From the NCBI GenBank assembly GCA_003008705.1, contig PDUO01000005.1, positions 499,997-563,996 of the forward strand: a stretch of DNA of 64,000 nucleotides, written 5' to 3'. Of this stretch, positions 48,134 to 58,275 are shown in pieces. The number at the start of each line of letters is the position of its first letter. The first letter of the stretch is position 1. Below the pieces are notes generated by a model. That model did not search any database, had not been told where the DNA came from, and was given only the letters and a program-made list of their open reading frames with translations. This DNA is from Pezicula radicicola. Its lineage: Eukaryota; Ascomycota; Leotiomycetes; Helotiales; Dermateaceae. The translations under genes and the position numbers were made by a program.

Positions 48134-48451
48134 TTAAGTATAACTCTGTGGAGCCACTGCAAAGAAGACTACCAACACCGCCGTATATCCCGCAGCAGCC
48201 GCCATGATTTCTGAATTCGTCGATTTCGAAACTAGCGAAACGAGGAGTGAGAACACAACGGTAGAAACAGCAACAGTGATTAGATGTGCTTTCCTCGTAG
48301 ATTGAAACGACAATATCGTCAGTGGTGCAATTAACAACGCACCGGATACAAGTGCGAGAAATAGACGAGTGAAGAATTCTACGGGTATGCTGACAGCTTT
48401 AGAATTGCCGATGCGTACTGGATTTCGCAATCCGGCGGACCCTCTATCGTC
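48134..48451 (-). pseudogene. fragment of a DUF6594 membrane protein
   Basis: A frame open from 48451 to a stop at 48134 encodes only the three-span C-terminal tail of DUF6594 proteins: FFTRLFLALVSGALLIAPLT, HLITVAVSTVVFSLLVSLVS and AAAGYTAVLVVFFAVA. The upstream cytosolic domain is absent, because a stop at 48452-48454 closes the frame and the region beyond is coding on the other strand. Its 5' part overlaps the first exon of the gene at 48369. It is most likely a remnant. A tiny live membrane protein is possible, but there is no ATG at a suitable place. Confidence 0.6.
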
Positions 48452-49760
48452 CTACCTCAATATTAATGTCCCTCTTGAAAATGTCCACGAAACAGTCCAA
48501 TATGACTTTCAAGAAAGGTCTGAATCTCATCATGCCAAGTTGTTCGGGTTACTTGGGTCGCAGCTTTCAGTCACGGAATTGAGCATCGAACAGCTTGTGA
48601 CAACATACATTACTCAAAGCCGTAAATGCTTAGATGCGGTAGCCAGTGATTCTGAGTTCCAGGATTTCATCAAGGCTGCGAGCAGGGGAACAGCTGTTTA
48701 TATGGTTACGGGGTTAAAAGTTGCTAGGGGAATCAGTTTCAAAGAGAGAAAAGGCAGGAAAGACGAGAAGAGGTCCGAAGTCGCTGTTCCTGTTTCTCAA
48801 ATAGGTGCAGGTGCAACGGCTCTTGTGCCCGGAGTGACTGTGGAAGGAACAGTCAGGAATCAGCATGCAACCAGCAGCTCCGGCCTTTTTGGTGTGCCAT
48901 CCGACATTGTCTTTGCCATTCGAGTTGTCAAGATCAAATATCGTAGCCCGTGGACAACTAGTTCTCTAAGGATGACTCCAGCTTTCGCTCATATCTCGAG
49001 ACCAACGAATCCAGTAGAGGATAATAGAACGCAATATGAAAGAACTCGAGAAGAGCTCTTGAAGGAGGAAAAAAATATCGAAGAACTTGAGAAAGAGATA
49101 ACTAGAAGGAAAGAGGTGCTCAAAAACCAGAAAGCAGACATGGAGCTCTCTATGGCTCCAAGGCGTTCTCGAGAGAGATCAGAGAAGGACAATGTTGACG
49201 GAATGGAGGCGCTACCTCCACACATCACAAATTCCAGTGTTGAGCCGGAACAGGAGCATCCGGTTGATAAACCGCTGTCTGTGGGAGATGGAGAATGTGG
49301 TGAGAAAGTTCAAGAGCCACCACCAAAATCCACCGAGACCAATGTCAAGCCTAAGCATTCGCCTGAAAATGAGAATAAAATTGATAAGCCGCCGCCGGCA
49401 GGAGAAGAATCTAGTGACCGGACGCAGGAGGTCCCCTCACAAGTTTCGAACATCGTTGCTCATGTTGAGAATCATACATCTGGGCCCAAGCGTCTAACAG
49501 ATTCGCGTCAATTTGAGACAAATGGAGAAGGTGGTCACAAAGTGCAGGAGCTACCACTACTGTCACAGCCCGCAAGCGCCGCTGTCTTCATCGAGGACCA
49601 TAATTCAGACACAGACTCGACGCATTTTTCTACCAGATCATCTGTAAGCTGTGGTTTGGCGTGTTTTGGCAGATGTCTTACAGAGTCGGCGGAACAGCGC
49701 AAGAACCGTGAAAAAAAAAGAGTTGTTGGACAAGGCGCTGAAATTTCATCTTATGGATGA
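48369..49760 (+). CDS. fungal protein with unassigned beta-rich domain
   Basis: Intronless, 463 residues from the first ATG; the ATG at 48411 (MRTGFRNPADP) is a good alternative and reduces the antisense overlap. Residues about 110-200 contain YMVTGLKVARGISF and, later, GVPSDIVFAIRVVKIKY, a pattern I associate with a family found in many filamentous ascomycetes but without a name I can give. A short coiled coil follows (EELLKEEKNIEELEKEITRR). The C-terminal 200 residues are disordered and contain three degenerate repeats around PVDKPLSVGDGE, KIDKPPPAGEES and ETNGEGGHKVQELP. There is a Cys-bearing tail (CGLACFGRC). Its place beside a HeLo-like gene suggests an incompatibility or cell-death context, which is an inference. 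Confidence 0.7.
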   Translation: MKNSTGMLTALELPMRTGFRNPADPLSSYLNINVPLENVHETVQYDFQERSESHHAKLFGLLGSQLSVTELSIEQLVTTYITQSRKCLDAVASDSEFQDFIKAASRGTAVYMVTGLKVARGISFKERKGRKDEKRSEVAVPVSQIGAGATALVPGVTVEGTVRNQHATSSSGLFGVPSDIVFAIRVVKIKYRSPWTTSSLRMTPAFAHISRPTNPVEDNRTQYERTREELLKEEKNIEELEKEITRRKEVLKNQKADMELSMAPRRSRERSEKDNVDGMEALPPHITNSSVEPEQEHPVDKPLSVGDGECGEKVQEPPPKSTETNVKPKHSPENENKIDKPPPAGEESSDRTQEVPSQVSNIVAHVENHTSGPKRLTDSRQFETNGEGGHKVQELPLLSQPASAAVFIEDHNSDTDSTHFSTRSSVSCGLACFGRCLTESAEQRKNREKKRVVGQGAEISSYG

Positions 49761-50912
49761 CTAGTTAGATACCAAGTCTGGACGTAGAAACGAGCTGCTT
49801 TTCTTCTCTCGCACTTTTAAGTTCTAGATCGCATTTATTTATATAATTACTTGTCAATTTGAAACAGTATATTATTAATCTAATGAGTTAGGTGAGTTAC
49901 TCAAATTAGTTGCTAAAATCAAGCTCCTTAAGAAGAAATGCTGATAATGGTCTTATATGGTGGGCTGTAGGGTTTGAAATTTCGAACAACGGAAAAGCCA
50001 CCCATTTTGTTATAATATCTCTTCATACATTCAACAACTACCAAGTCTTTTACTTTGATGTTTCCTCATGACTAGACGTTGGGTGAGTGGTTGTATGGTC
50101 CCGGTGTAAACTGCAAAGAACGGTTCAATTTTGACGCAGGTTCCCTTGGAAATATAGAATATTGATGAAGCAAGTGGTTGATAATTCTTTTCAGTTGAGG
50201 TGCTTCTTTCGGCACGAGTGCTTCCCTTTTTATACTCCTCATTTCCTCACAGAGTTTCCAAGTTTCGGAGCAATTCCCTACAGGAACTAATTGATTGCAA
50301 ATCAAAGCAAAACATTACAATCGCAAACATCCCAGAAGCCCTAAATTATTTTTATAGCTTCGCATCGCCTCATTGCTACTCGATCCTCAGCTCGTTGTAC
50401 TAGTGATGCTCTCGCCGCCGACCTCTGAATCTCGCCGCGAGTTCTCGCTCGCTTACTTATAGTAAAGGTTAAGCGACCAATCACGTTGGGAGAGCGTGGC
50501 TAGTTAAATGCGGAGACTCATGGTGCGTATGCGGACTGATTATAAAGTATTTCGCTAGCAGATCTTTCTGTGTGGGAGTACAACATACTTTCGGCATGTG
50601 CATTCCGAGTGAGGGACGTGCAATTATTGAAGAATAATATGTATCTGCAGCTATTGTGGCTTAATCATACATGATAAGAGAATATGATATGATCATTATG
50701 ATATCATCTTGTGGTGCCATGGAGGCTAGGTGTTTGCGGCACGGATAAATTGGAGTTATTGGAGTAAATATCTCTTCTCAAGACTTTCCTGCCTATAAAG
50801 TGCCCCATCTGCAGTCCTTTCTTCTCACAATAACAATTTCAATTCGTTCTCGGATTATAAGATCTATCCAAAGAAGTGCTTTTTAAACCCTCAAGAGCTT
50901 GTATACCACAGC
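49761..50912. other. spacer upstream of the old yellow enzyme
   Basis: Includes GAGTTAGGTGAGTTACTCAAAT near 49,885-49,906, like the repeat words of 13620-13745. A TATAAAG at 50794-50800 lies about 115 bases before the ATG, followed by a CA-rich leader, and is a plausible TATA box for the enzyme gene. No coding feature. Confidence 0.45.
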
Positions 50913-52424
50913 ATGGCTGACCACAACTGTCCAACAACTAAGGCCATCGGCAACAATGTCAATGCTGTTCCAACAACAGGTTTGCCAGAGACCAAGAAAG
51001 AGAATCCACTTGAAAACCCTGCAGCACCAAAGGTAAATCTCCCATACATACTAAAGTAAGATATTAGCCACTGACTGATGTTGAAACTTTTCAGATATCA
51101 TATTACACGCCAATTCAGAACATTCCAGCCGGCACGGCTATCGTGCATCCTGAATCCCCAATCCCAAAACTCTTCCAGCCACTCCAACTCCGCAGTCTGC
51201 ACCTGCAGAACCGCATCATGGTCTCCCCAATGTGCCAGTACTCAGCAGACAATGGCCATTTAACCAATTGGCACCTGACCCACCTAGGAGGCATTATCGA
51301 GAGAGGTCCAGGTCTCACCCTGACCGAGGCCACATCTGTGACGCCCGAGGGTCGCATCACACCTCAAGACTCGGGGTTGTGGATGGATAGCCAGATCGAG
51401 CCACTTAGAAAGATCGTGGAGTTTGCGCATAGTCAGAATCAGCATATTGCAATTCAATTGGCACATGCCGGGAGGAAGGGGAGCACGGTTGCCCCTTGGA
51501 TTGATAGAAAAGCTGCTGCTACTGCTGAGGTAGGCTCTTTATTCTTAGATCTGATGAATGATGGGGCTGATGACAGTTCTAGGTTGGTGGCTGGCCTGAT
51601 AGAGTGATCAGCGCCAGCAACATCCCGTATGATGAGCACACTTGTATTCCGCACACAATGAGCCTGGAAGATATCGCCAACTTCAAGCAACTTTTCATTG
51701 ATGCCGTGCACCGAGCTCTGCAGGCGGGATTTGATGTAAGTTGTCAACGACAATTTCCTTTCATCAAGACTGACATGTACATGATCAGGCCGCTGAGATC
51801 CACGCCGCACACGGCTACTTACTTCACTCCACTCTCTCCGCAGCCACCAACAAACTTCCAGCTCCTTATTCTGGCTCCCTCGAGAACCGCATGCGCCTCC
51901 TTCTCGAACTCACAGCTCTTGTCCGTGCCAACATCCCTCCAACTATGCCCCTTCTAGTCCGCATCCCTGGCGGTGATTGGATGGAACACGACCCCTCTGT
52001 CCCTGCCTGGAATATCAACGAAGCCGTAGCTCTCGCCAAAGCCCTGTCCGCACCAGAACTGGGCGTTGATCTCCTCGACGTAAGCTCCGGAGGTCTTATG
52101 TCACAGCAGAAAATCAAAAGTGGACCAGGCTACCAGGCACATTTTTCGAAGGCAGTAAAGGAGGCTGTTAAGGGAACCAACGTGCTTGTCGGTGTTGTGG
52201 GAATGATTACGAGTGGTAAACAGGCGGAGGAGTTATTGAATGAAAATGTTGCAGATGTGGCGTTCGTTGCGAGGGCATTCTTGAAGAATCCTGGTTTGGT
52301 ATGGGCATGGGGCGAGGAGCTTGGTATCGAGGTGAGGATGGCGAATCAATTTGGATGGGGATATGGGCAGAGGGCTGCAGGTGGTGTGAAGATCGGGCAT
52401 GCCATTGCTGCTAGAGGCGATTAA
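50913..52424 (+). CDS. old yellow enzyme, YqjM-like
   Basis: FMN-dependent NADPH:enone oxidoreductase, 447 residues. Four exons: 50913-51032, 51095-51529, 51583-51735 and 51789-52424; all introns are phase 0 and 53-65 nt. A leader of about 55 residues without hydrophobic character precedes the barrel. YqjM-class marks are [11 protein letters not shown] with Cys 87 near the flavin, [10 protein letters not shown], the substrate-binding pair His 241/His 244 in [18 protein letters not shown] and the phosphate-binding [23 protein letters not shown] closes the protein. Such enzymes reduce activated C=C bonds. Physiological substrate is unknown, and no cluster context was seen. Confidence 0.95.
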
Positions 52425-53060
52425 TAGATTACCCACTTACAAGGTTTGGTTATATATAAGTACACTTCCATTGCTTTAGGTGGTCCAAATCCCTAAATAA
52501 AAGCCAGACATTTTATGTTGTATTCCTTTATATCTCTAATTGTTAGAAATAGTGCTTATAAATAGGCTCTGAGCACCGGAATATTCGGAAAGTCTATTTA
52601 GTCTTATATGTGGTATGGTAACCCCACATCTGAATACCTTCATTAGTTACATGAATTCAGACAATTCAACCTATTATTTCTGACACTAATATATATGATA
52701 TTACTCTATGTACTTTGTCTACTATTTAGTTATTTCGATTCGGAGCGTATAGTATACACACTCCTCATGCTCCTAAGATAAGGGTCAACTGCTTAAGTTA
52801 AAGCAAATTAACAAAACATGATGTTTTCAGGCCAGTATGGCTGCTCGCTAAAGAAATAGGGGTCGTGACTGCAATTTAGAGGGTAAATTCGCTAAGAGTT
52901 TAGCGCAAAGCACGCCAATGACGTCTGTGGAAGTTCTTCGCCAGCACCAGCTTTCGCCTTCCTTCAATCATTACCAAAACACCAACAACTTGTATAGTGA
53001 CTATCACGAACTTCAAATCAGTGTGTTTTTAGCTGAAGTAGCTTTGAGTCGTTCGTTACA
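52425..53060. other. spacer
   Basis: 3' flank and promoter only; AT-rich. No supported feature. Confidence 0.5.
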
Positions 53061-54183
53061 ATGTCGTGGATGGATTCTGGGTCTCGTCCCTCAAAATCAT
53101 CAGCCACCCCACCGCCCCTCTACCTCACATCAGGCGGAGAACAAGTTCCCTACTGTCATACCTGTGGCCGTACGATCTTAACCAGACGCTCACATACGCA
53201 AGCTTCACACTCATCACAAGTCAAATACTGTTCCGACCGCTGCAGGCACAATAAGCCAACAAACGCAGATAGGAAGATCGAGGATGCTTTTGTAGCAATC
53301 TTAAACAATGACCTGGAAGATTTCAAGAAAAAGTACGATCTAAATACGAGTATAGAGAATCAAATTTCAGAAAAACGGGGACAAGCAAAGAAGATGAAGG
53401 GCGATTCAAGGGTCATTGTTCTTTGTAGCGAGGTTGAAGAATTGATTTTTGGTTCCAGGCACGATCCGTCAAGGAATGCTGGAAGGAAGAAGCCACGGGG
53501 GGTTCCTGATGCTGCGGTTTGGAAGAGTGTTGATATGGAAGATGATCCACCAGAACCTATCCATACTGGCACTGCAAGGAGACAGGACATGTAAGGTCCC
53601 TCTTAGCACGTGACATCAACCTTGAGCTGACTAGTGTTGAAGTGCTCAGGACATGGATAGCGACGAGAGTGATGATAGCGAAGATGGTGGGATTGACCTC
53701 AGCCTCGCTAATTATAGCGTTGATCAAGATCATATTAAGCTGGAAGTAGATAGTGAGCACAAAAACTTTGGCGCTGGCAAGCGAAGACCACCGCAAGAGA
53801 ATGTGGTGGCCAATGGAAGTGTAGGCGAAAAAAAAGGATGGGCAGAGAAAATCGAAGAGAGAGAAGAAATGTTACAGAAAAGACGACAAGGGCAAAGACG
53901 TGCGGAACAGAAGGAGATGGTGAGGAGAGCAGCCAGGCGAGGTGTCGCTTTTGGGTTTGTTGTGGAGGGAAAAGAGGAGCCACAGCATGAGGTGGTTGTT
54001 AAGGTCAAGGGTCGGAGGATAAAGCAAGATGATGATATTCCTGAGGCTATCTCGAAGCGGGATTCTTTACCTGGCAAGGAAAGTAGAAAGAAGTGTGAGG
54101 CTGTTATGACTAAGGTTGCGGTTGTTGTAGAGCCTAGCTATGCTAAAGGTGATTGGGGAATTCGTTGGAGGGAAGAAGTATGA
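53061..54183 (+). CDS. small zinc-ribbon-like protein (DUF2256/DUF3253-type)
   Basis: Two exons, 53061-53590 and probably 53643-54183, 356 residues. The donor is GTAAGG. The acceptor at 53642 (GTTGAAG) keeps the frame, whereas the nearby CTCAG at 53649 would not, so the join is slightly uncertain. The N-terminus has two CxxC-type pairs, YCHTCGRTI and YCSDRCRHNKP, forming a probable zinc ribbon as in DUF2256. Next come ADRKIEDAFVAIL and SRVIVLCSEVEELIFGSRHD, a block conserved in the fungal family. The rest is acidic and then a basic coiled region (KIEEREEMLQKRRQGQRRAE) ending GDWGIRWREEV. It is probably nuclear or cytosolic; function is unknown. Confidence 0.85.
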
Positions 54184-54508
54184 GAGGTTTAGCACGATAG
54201 TAGAACCAAAAACATCAGAAGCTACTCCAATCTGGAGTTGATATGTGGTATAGGTTGTTCATTAATTAGAAGTGATCTACTTGCAGGCAAGTTAATCATC
54301 GAGAGTTTTCTTTCTTACCCCACAAAACACCAGGGCGAAGTAAAGCGGCTAAAATATGCCCTGAGTCTTGGCCGGCTTCATTTGACTAGCTAGTAAGAGG
54401 GCCTTAATGATTCAGCATTTCATCCTTCCCCGACAACACATATCACAACATAATTCACCAGCTCCGTTTCCAATACTCGACTCCTTACTCCTTCAAATAT
54501 CCCTCTGA
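54184..54508. other. spacer between convergent genes
   Basis: 3' flanks only. No supported feature. Confidence 0.5.
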
Positions 54509-55845
54509 TTACAACTTAGCGAAAGCGAGCTCATATACCACACCAAGAGTCATCTGGGCGTGATCAATCATATGATCATAGTTCAAGTACTTGGTAAGAT
54601 CATCATCACCATGGAGATGATTATCACACAACTCGAAATCAGACTCTATGACGTAAATGGCCGGATATCCAGCTTTAATCGCAGACATGTGATCTGAACC
54701 ACATCGACCACAGTCCGTTTCAACCCAAGATATATTGGTGTACTATTGAAATTCAGTTCCGTATTTTTTGTGTCTTTCCAAGTCACATATTCAAGAAACT
54801 TCTTACCTCGGCAATGATCATCTTGGTAAATTCCTTCAGATCGTCATCGACTAACAGTAACTATTAGTACGAAGTGCTTTTGGAAACTGTCGAAAGGGAA
54901 GCCAAAACTTACCATACCCAGTCATAATTCCAAACTCGGGCTTTCTACCCGCCTCAACAGTCAACTGAATAAATCCCGTCATATCCTGCTCAAACATAGC
55001 CTTAACATCTTTCCCCATCTTCTCATACTCAGAGAAAATAGCCTGACTACCCAATAACCCACCTTCTTCACCAGCATACCAATGAAACTCAACAGTATTC
55101 TCCGCCTTGCCCCCAACCAGCTCTTTCGAACCGAGCAAAACTCGAAATACCTCCAGAATCGTCATGGTTCCACTTCCATCATCGTCTGCTCCTGGTGCTC
55201 TCCCATTGATAGGGTCGCCGTGATTGATACTATCTTGATGTCCTCCAATGACTATTGTAGAATTTGATTTTCCGGGTATGGTCGCAATTATGCTTTGTTG
55301 ACCCCATGGATGTGGGAATGCTTTCACGGAAACTCCGAGTTTATCTGCTCCTGTTTCCTTGATTGTGTCATTGATAAGGGCGTGGAGCCATTTGTAGGAC
55401 TTTTCGCCATGTTCGGACTTATAGTATCTGTTGTGGAAGGAAGTGAAATATTCTAGATGACTTTGGATGTTCGTTTTGTTTAAATTATTGAGCAATGGGG
55501 CTATTTCGCTTTGGAAACTTGCTTTCTTTGGGAATTTATCCTTCTTATTTGATGCGACGTGGTAAGTCCCCAAATCTCGGAAATCGGTAATGTCCATGAA
55601 CATTTGGCCATTCTGTATTTGATAAGTGAGCGTTGAATTCGACGAGACTTGAAACAAGTATATACCTGCCGTAACTGCCACTTTTCAGTTTCAGTCGCCC
55701 ATTGTGTCTTTCCGGGAGCAAGTTCTAATAAATATCGTGGCTCCTCCAAATTAATAGTGACTTGCTGTGACCCTTGCTCCTCTATAAATCGAGCATTGAT
55801 ATTGGTTGCGGCCAAGGCCAGTAGCGAGATCGTGATTGCTTTCAT
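54509..55845 (-). CDS. secreted leucine aminopeptidase (M28 family)
   Basis: Four exons on the minus strand: 55845-55666, 55612-54913, 54850-54807 and 54742-54509, 385 residues, the usual length of fungal LAP1. Junctions are [30 protein letters not shown] and [17 protein letters not shown]. The third exon is only 44 nt. A signal peptide ([18 protein letters not shown]) and a propeptide precede the catalytic domain. Di-zinc site motifs of the M28 family are [29 protein letters not shown] and FEQDMTGF. The Cys pair in [11 protein letters not shown] and ELCDNHLH also matches LAP1. It releases N-terminal residues from peptides outside the cell. In-frame ATG 55845 is the only start giving a signal peptide. 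A TATAAAG on the minus strand near 55,925-55,919 could be its TATA box. Confidence 0.95.
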
Positions 55846-56353
55846 AATGCTCGATACAATAGGTATTCAATTGTACAGTTCACCCGCGCTACTTCTAAGA
55901 GACTGGGAAATGGAGTATGACTTTATAGATAGCGCTATTGAAACTTCATTTATGCAAATGCAAGGCACCGAGGGCACGTAAGGTTGGCACATAGTAAGCA
56001 CGGCTTATTTCATTGCTATCACTATAGCGCCTGCCTAAAAGGGTTTAACTGACATGGGGATGACGACTTTCCCGCCATGTACTTATACCCAGACGACATC
56101 GAGCGACAGAAAGTTGTATAAATAATCTGTTAAATTCCAGCGACTCATTCAGAATTTCTGTTGGATAATTTCCACTGAAATTGCTAATGCAAAAAGCATT
56201 TGTAAGTGTTTTTACTCTAGAGGAGGAAATATTACAGTTAAGGGTAGCATCCCACTTATGAGTCTCAGTCACAACCGAAGCCACTTTTGAGTCCCGAACT
56301 AAAACCTTTCATTTGTCCATGAGCTACGATAGTACAAAATTATTTATCACATA
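55846..56353. other. promoter side of the aminopeptidase gene
   Basis: Contains the possible TATA box mentioned for the aminopeptidase. A minus ORF at 56045-56284 has no support. Confidence 0.4.
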
Positions 56354-56516
56354 CGGAGGTACATGGGGAAAATATTGTTCCCTACCAAGTCAGTGCTAGA
56401 TTATGCGCGCTATTTATCCTAGAAATACAGGTTGTTATTGGCTATTTTTGGTTGTTTACGCTCCAAACAGTACTCACAGACGTTGCGAGGAACAATACTT
56501 TCCCCATATACCTCCG
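56354..56516. repeat. 163-bp inverted-repeat element (MITE-like)
   Basis: Terminal inverted repeats of 28 bp, left 56354-56381 and right 56489-56516, differ at two positions and begin CGGAGGTA. The interior of about 107 bp has no ORF. A target duplication is not obvious. Its arms are unrelated to those of the intronic elements, so it is a second family. Confidence 0.75.
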
Positions 56517-57366
56517 CAGTAGGGTGGTCGGTAATAAGGGTAGTGGCTTTGCATCTAACTTATTAGCTGTAGGTTAAAAGGTGTCGGCGACGGCTCTGGA
56601 AATTAGAATATAATGTAGGCTTGAGTATGTCATATGAATTTGAACCGTTGTCGGACGAAGTCTTAGTAGAATCGCTCAAATTGTTAGGCTAACTCAACTT
56701 TTCAGGAAAGGTTCAAATAAAATGCTAGCTTCAAGGGATGAGATGATGCTCATTCTGAAACCTGAGTAAATCCAAAAGTCCAAGGTAGAATGATTCATGT
56801 TGCACTTGAGGTTGAAGAAAGAAAAAAGGAGGGTGACTAGTAGCCATTTAAAAAAGGGCATGCTCGCTTAGCTCCTGCCTACATGCAGGCAGGTTGCTTG
56901 CTTCGCAAATGCAGCTCATTGACATCCATGTTAGTAAGAAAACTTGTTTCACTAGCACGTAGTTCAATAATTACACTCTATAATTAAGATAGCTAAGTTA
57001 TATCTTATCACAGAGTACTCAATAAGAAAACGTAACAATCACAGTATTGCATCTAAGGACAAAGTAAAGTGTAAGTAATTGAAACAAGTATGTATGGGAC
57101 AACTTATACCCTTGACCTATGTTATTGCCTAAGGAAAATTCTTCGAGTTCGAAGTAGACTAACTTTTACTTGCTATGTTTAGTTTTGGATTAGTCAAGAC
57201 CGGGGTGGACTGGTTTATTTAGGGCTCCAAATGAAACTCCACGACTAATTCAGCGCACAATTTAATAAAAAGCTTTCGCTACACTCCTAAATCTTACTGA
57301 TAACTCTCTTCAAACAAACACTCACAAATAAATACCAATAGCTCGAAACTTCTCGGAAACAGCATT
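56517..57366. other. AT-rich spacer
   Basis: No coding or RNA feature supported; the final part is the leader of the 2EXR gene. Confidence 0.45.
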
Positions 57367-58275
57367 ATGTCCTCAACGCCTTTCACAGATCGCGGACTTC
57401 GAAGCTTTCCCCCGGAGATCCGACTGATGATCTTTAAGCTTGTACTTAAAGATACATGGAAACAATACCCAGCACCTACACGAGGATCGGATGATTTCCA
57501 ACCTTGGGGATACCAAGAGAATATAGATAAAACACGGCGCATACCAGCGCTTGTCAAAGCCTTGCGACCAGACGAGTTGGTATATAAAGAGGCATTGGAA
57601 TCATTCAGCCAAGTCAATACTTTTTCTTTGGACATGGCCAATAATTGGAGCTGGATAGGCATGTCCGAATTTGCTATTCAGTCGGTCGAGTCTTTGAGCC
57701 TTTTCATTTTGCCAGAGACGCCAGACTGTTGGGGGGATTTTAATTAGTAAGAATCTTTGAAATGGCTCAAGATGATTAGTATACTAACCAATTATTCAAG
57801 TCTCGACAAATGTGATTGCTCAGGTTGTTACAACGATTCAATAAACCCCCCTTCCTTAGCATTCAAATTAACAAATGACTTGTACGCATTTACAAAGCTA
57901 CGTGTTATAACTATCGATATCAGACATGCCCATTATTTCACGTGGGGTGAATTGAACTCTTCGGGACGTGAAGTGGAGAAGTGGTGGGATTTGCAGGCTG
58001 AAGATCGGCAGGACGAATTCAAAAATCTATCCAAAATCATCGTAAGCACAAAGAATATCGTATCTGCTCTGCCGCGTCTCCATGAGATCCACATGCATAC
58101 AGTCCACGGGGGCGGCGGCGATGCCTCTAATGTGTTTAAGGAGTTGAACATGTTCATCACAGAAATGAATGAATCTCTGGGTACAATAGCAGATGCAAAA
58201 CAGGTGGAAACACTAAAGGAGCCACTACAATATTTTACAGAGCAACAATGGACTTGGACTTGGACTCTTAGATAA
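57367..58275 (+). CDS. 2EXR-domain protein
   Basis: Two exons, 57367-57746 and 57801-58275, 284 residues. Without splicing the frame is cut by TAG and TAA at 57745-57750. The 54-nt intron (GTAAGA, TACTAAC branch site at 57782-57788, TTCAAG) removes them and keeps the same frame. The N-terminus RGLRSFPPEIRLMIFKLVLK is the F-box-like opening of the fungal 2EXR family. Conserved blocks follow with PALVKALRPDELVYKEALES and KLRVITIDIRHAHY. The tail ends in a run of Trp-Thr (WTWTWTLR). The family is large and functionally unknown in Leotiomycetes and their relatives. No second F-box-type partner is nearby. Confidence 0.85.

Noticed and set aside
55501..55845. Aminopeptidase N-terminus broken by a frameshift
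   Set aside because: Explained by a 53-nt intron (55665-55613).
57745..57760. Tandem in-frame stops splitting the 2EXR gene
   Set aside because: They lie inside a 54-nt intron with a perfect TACTAAC branch site.
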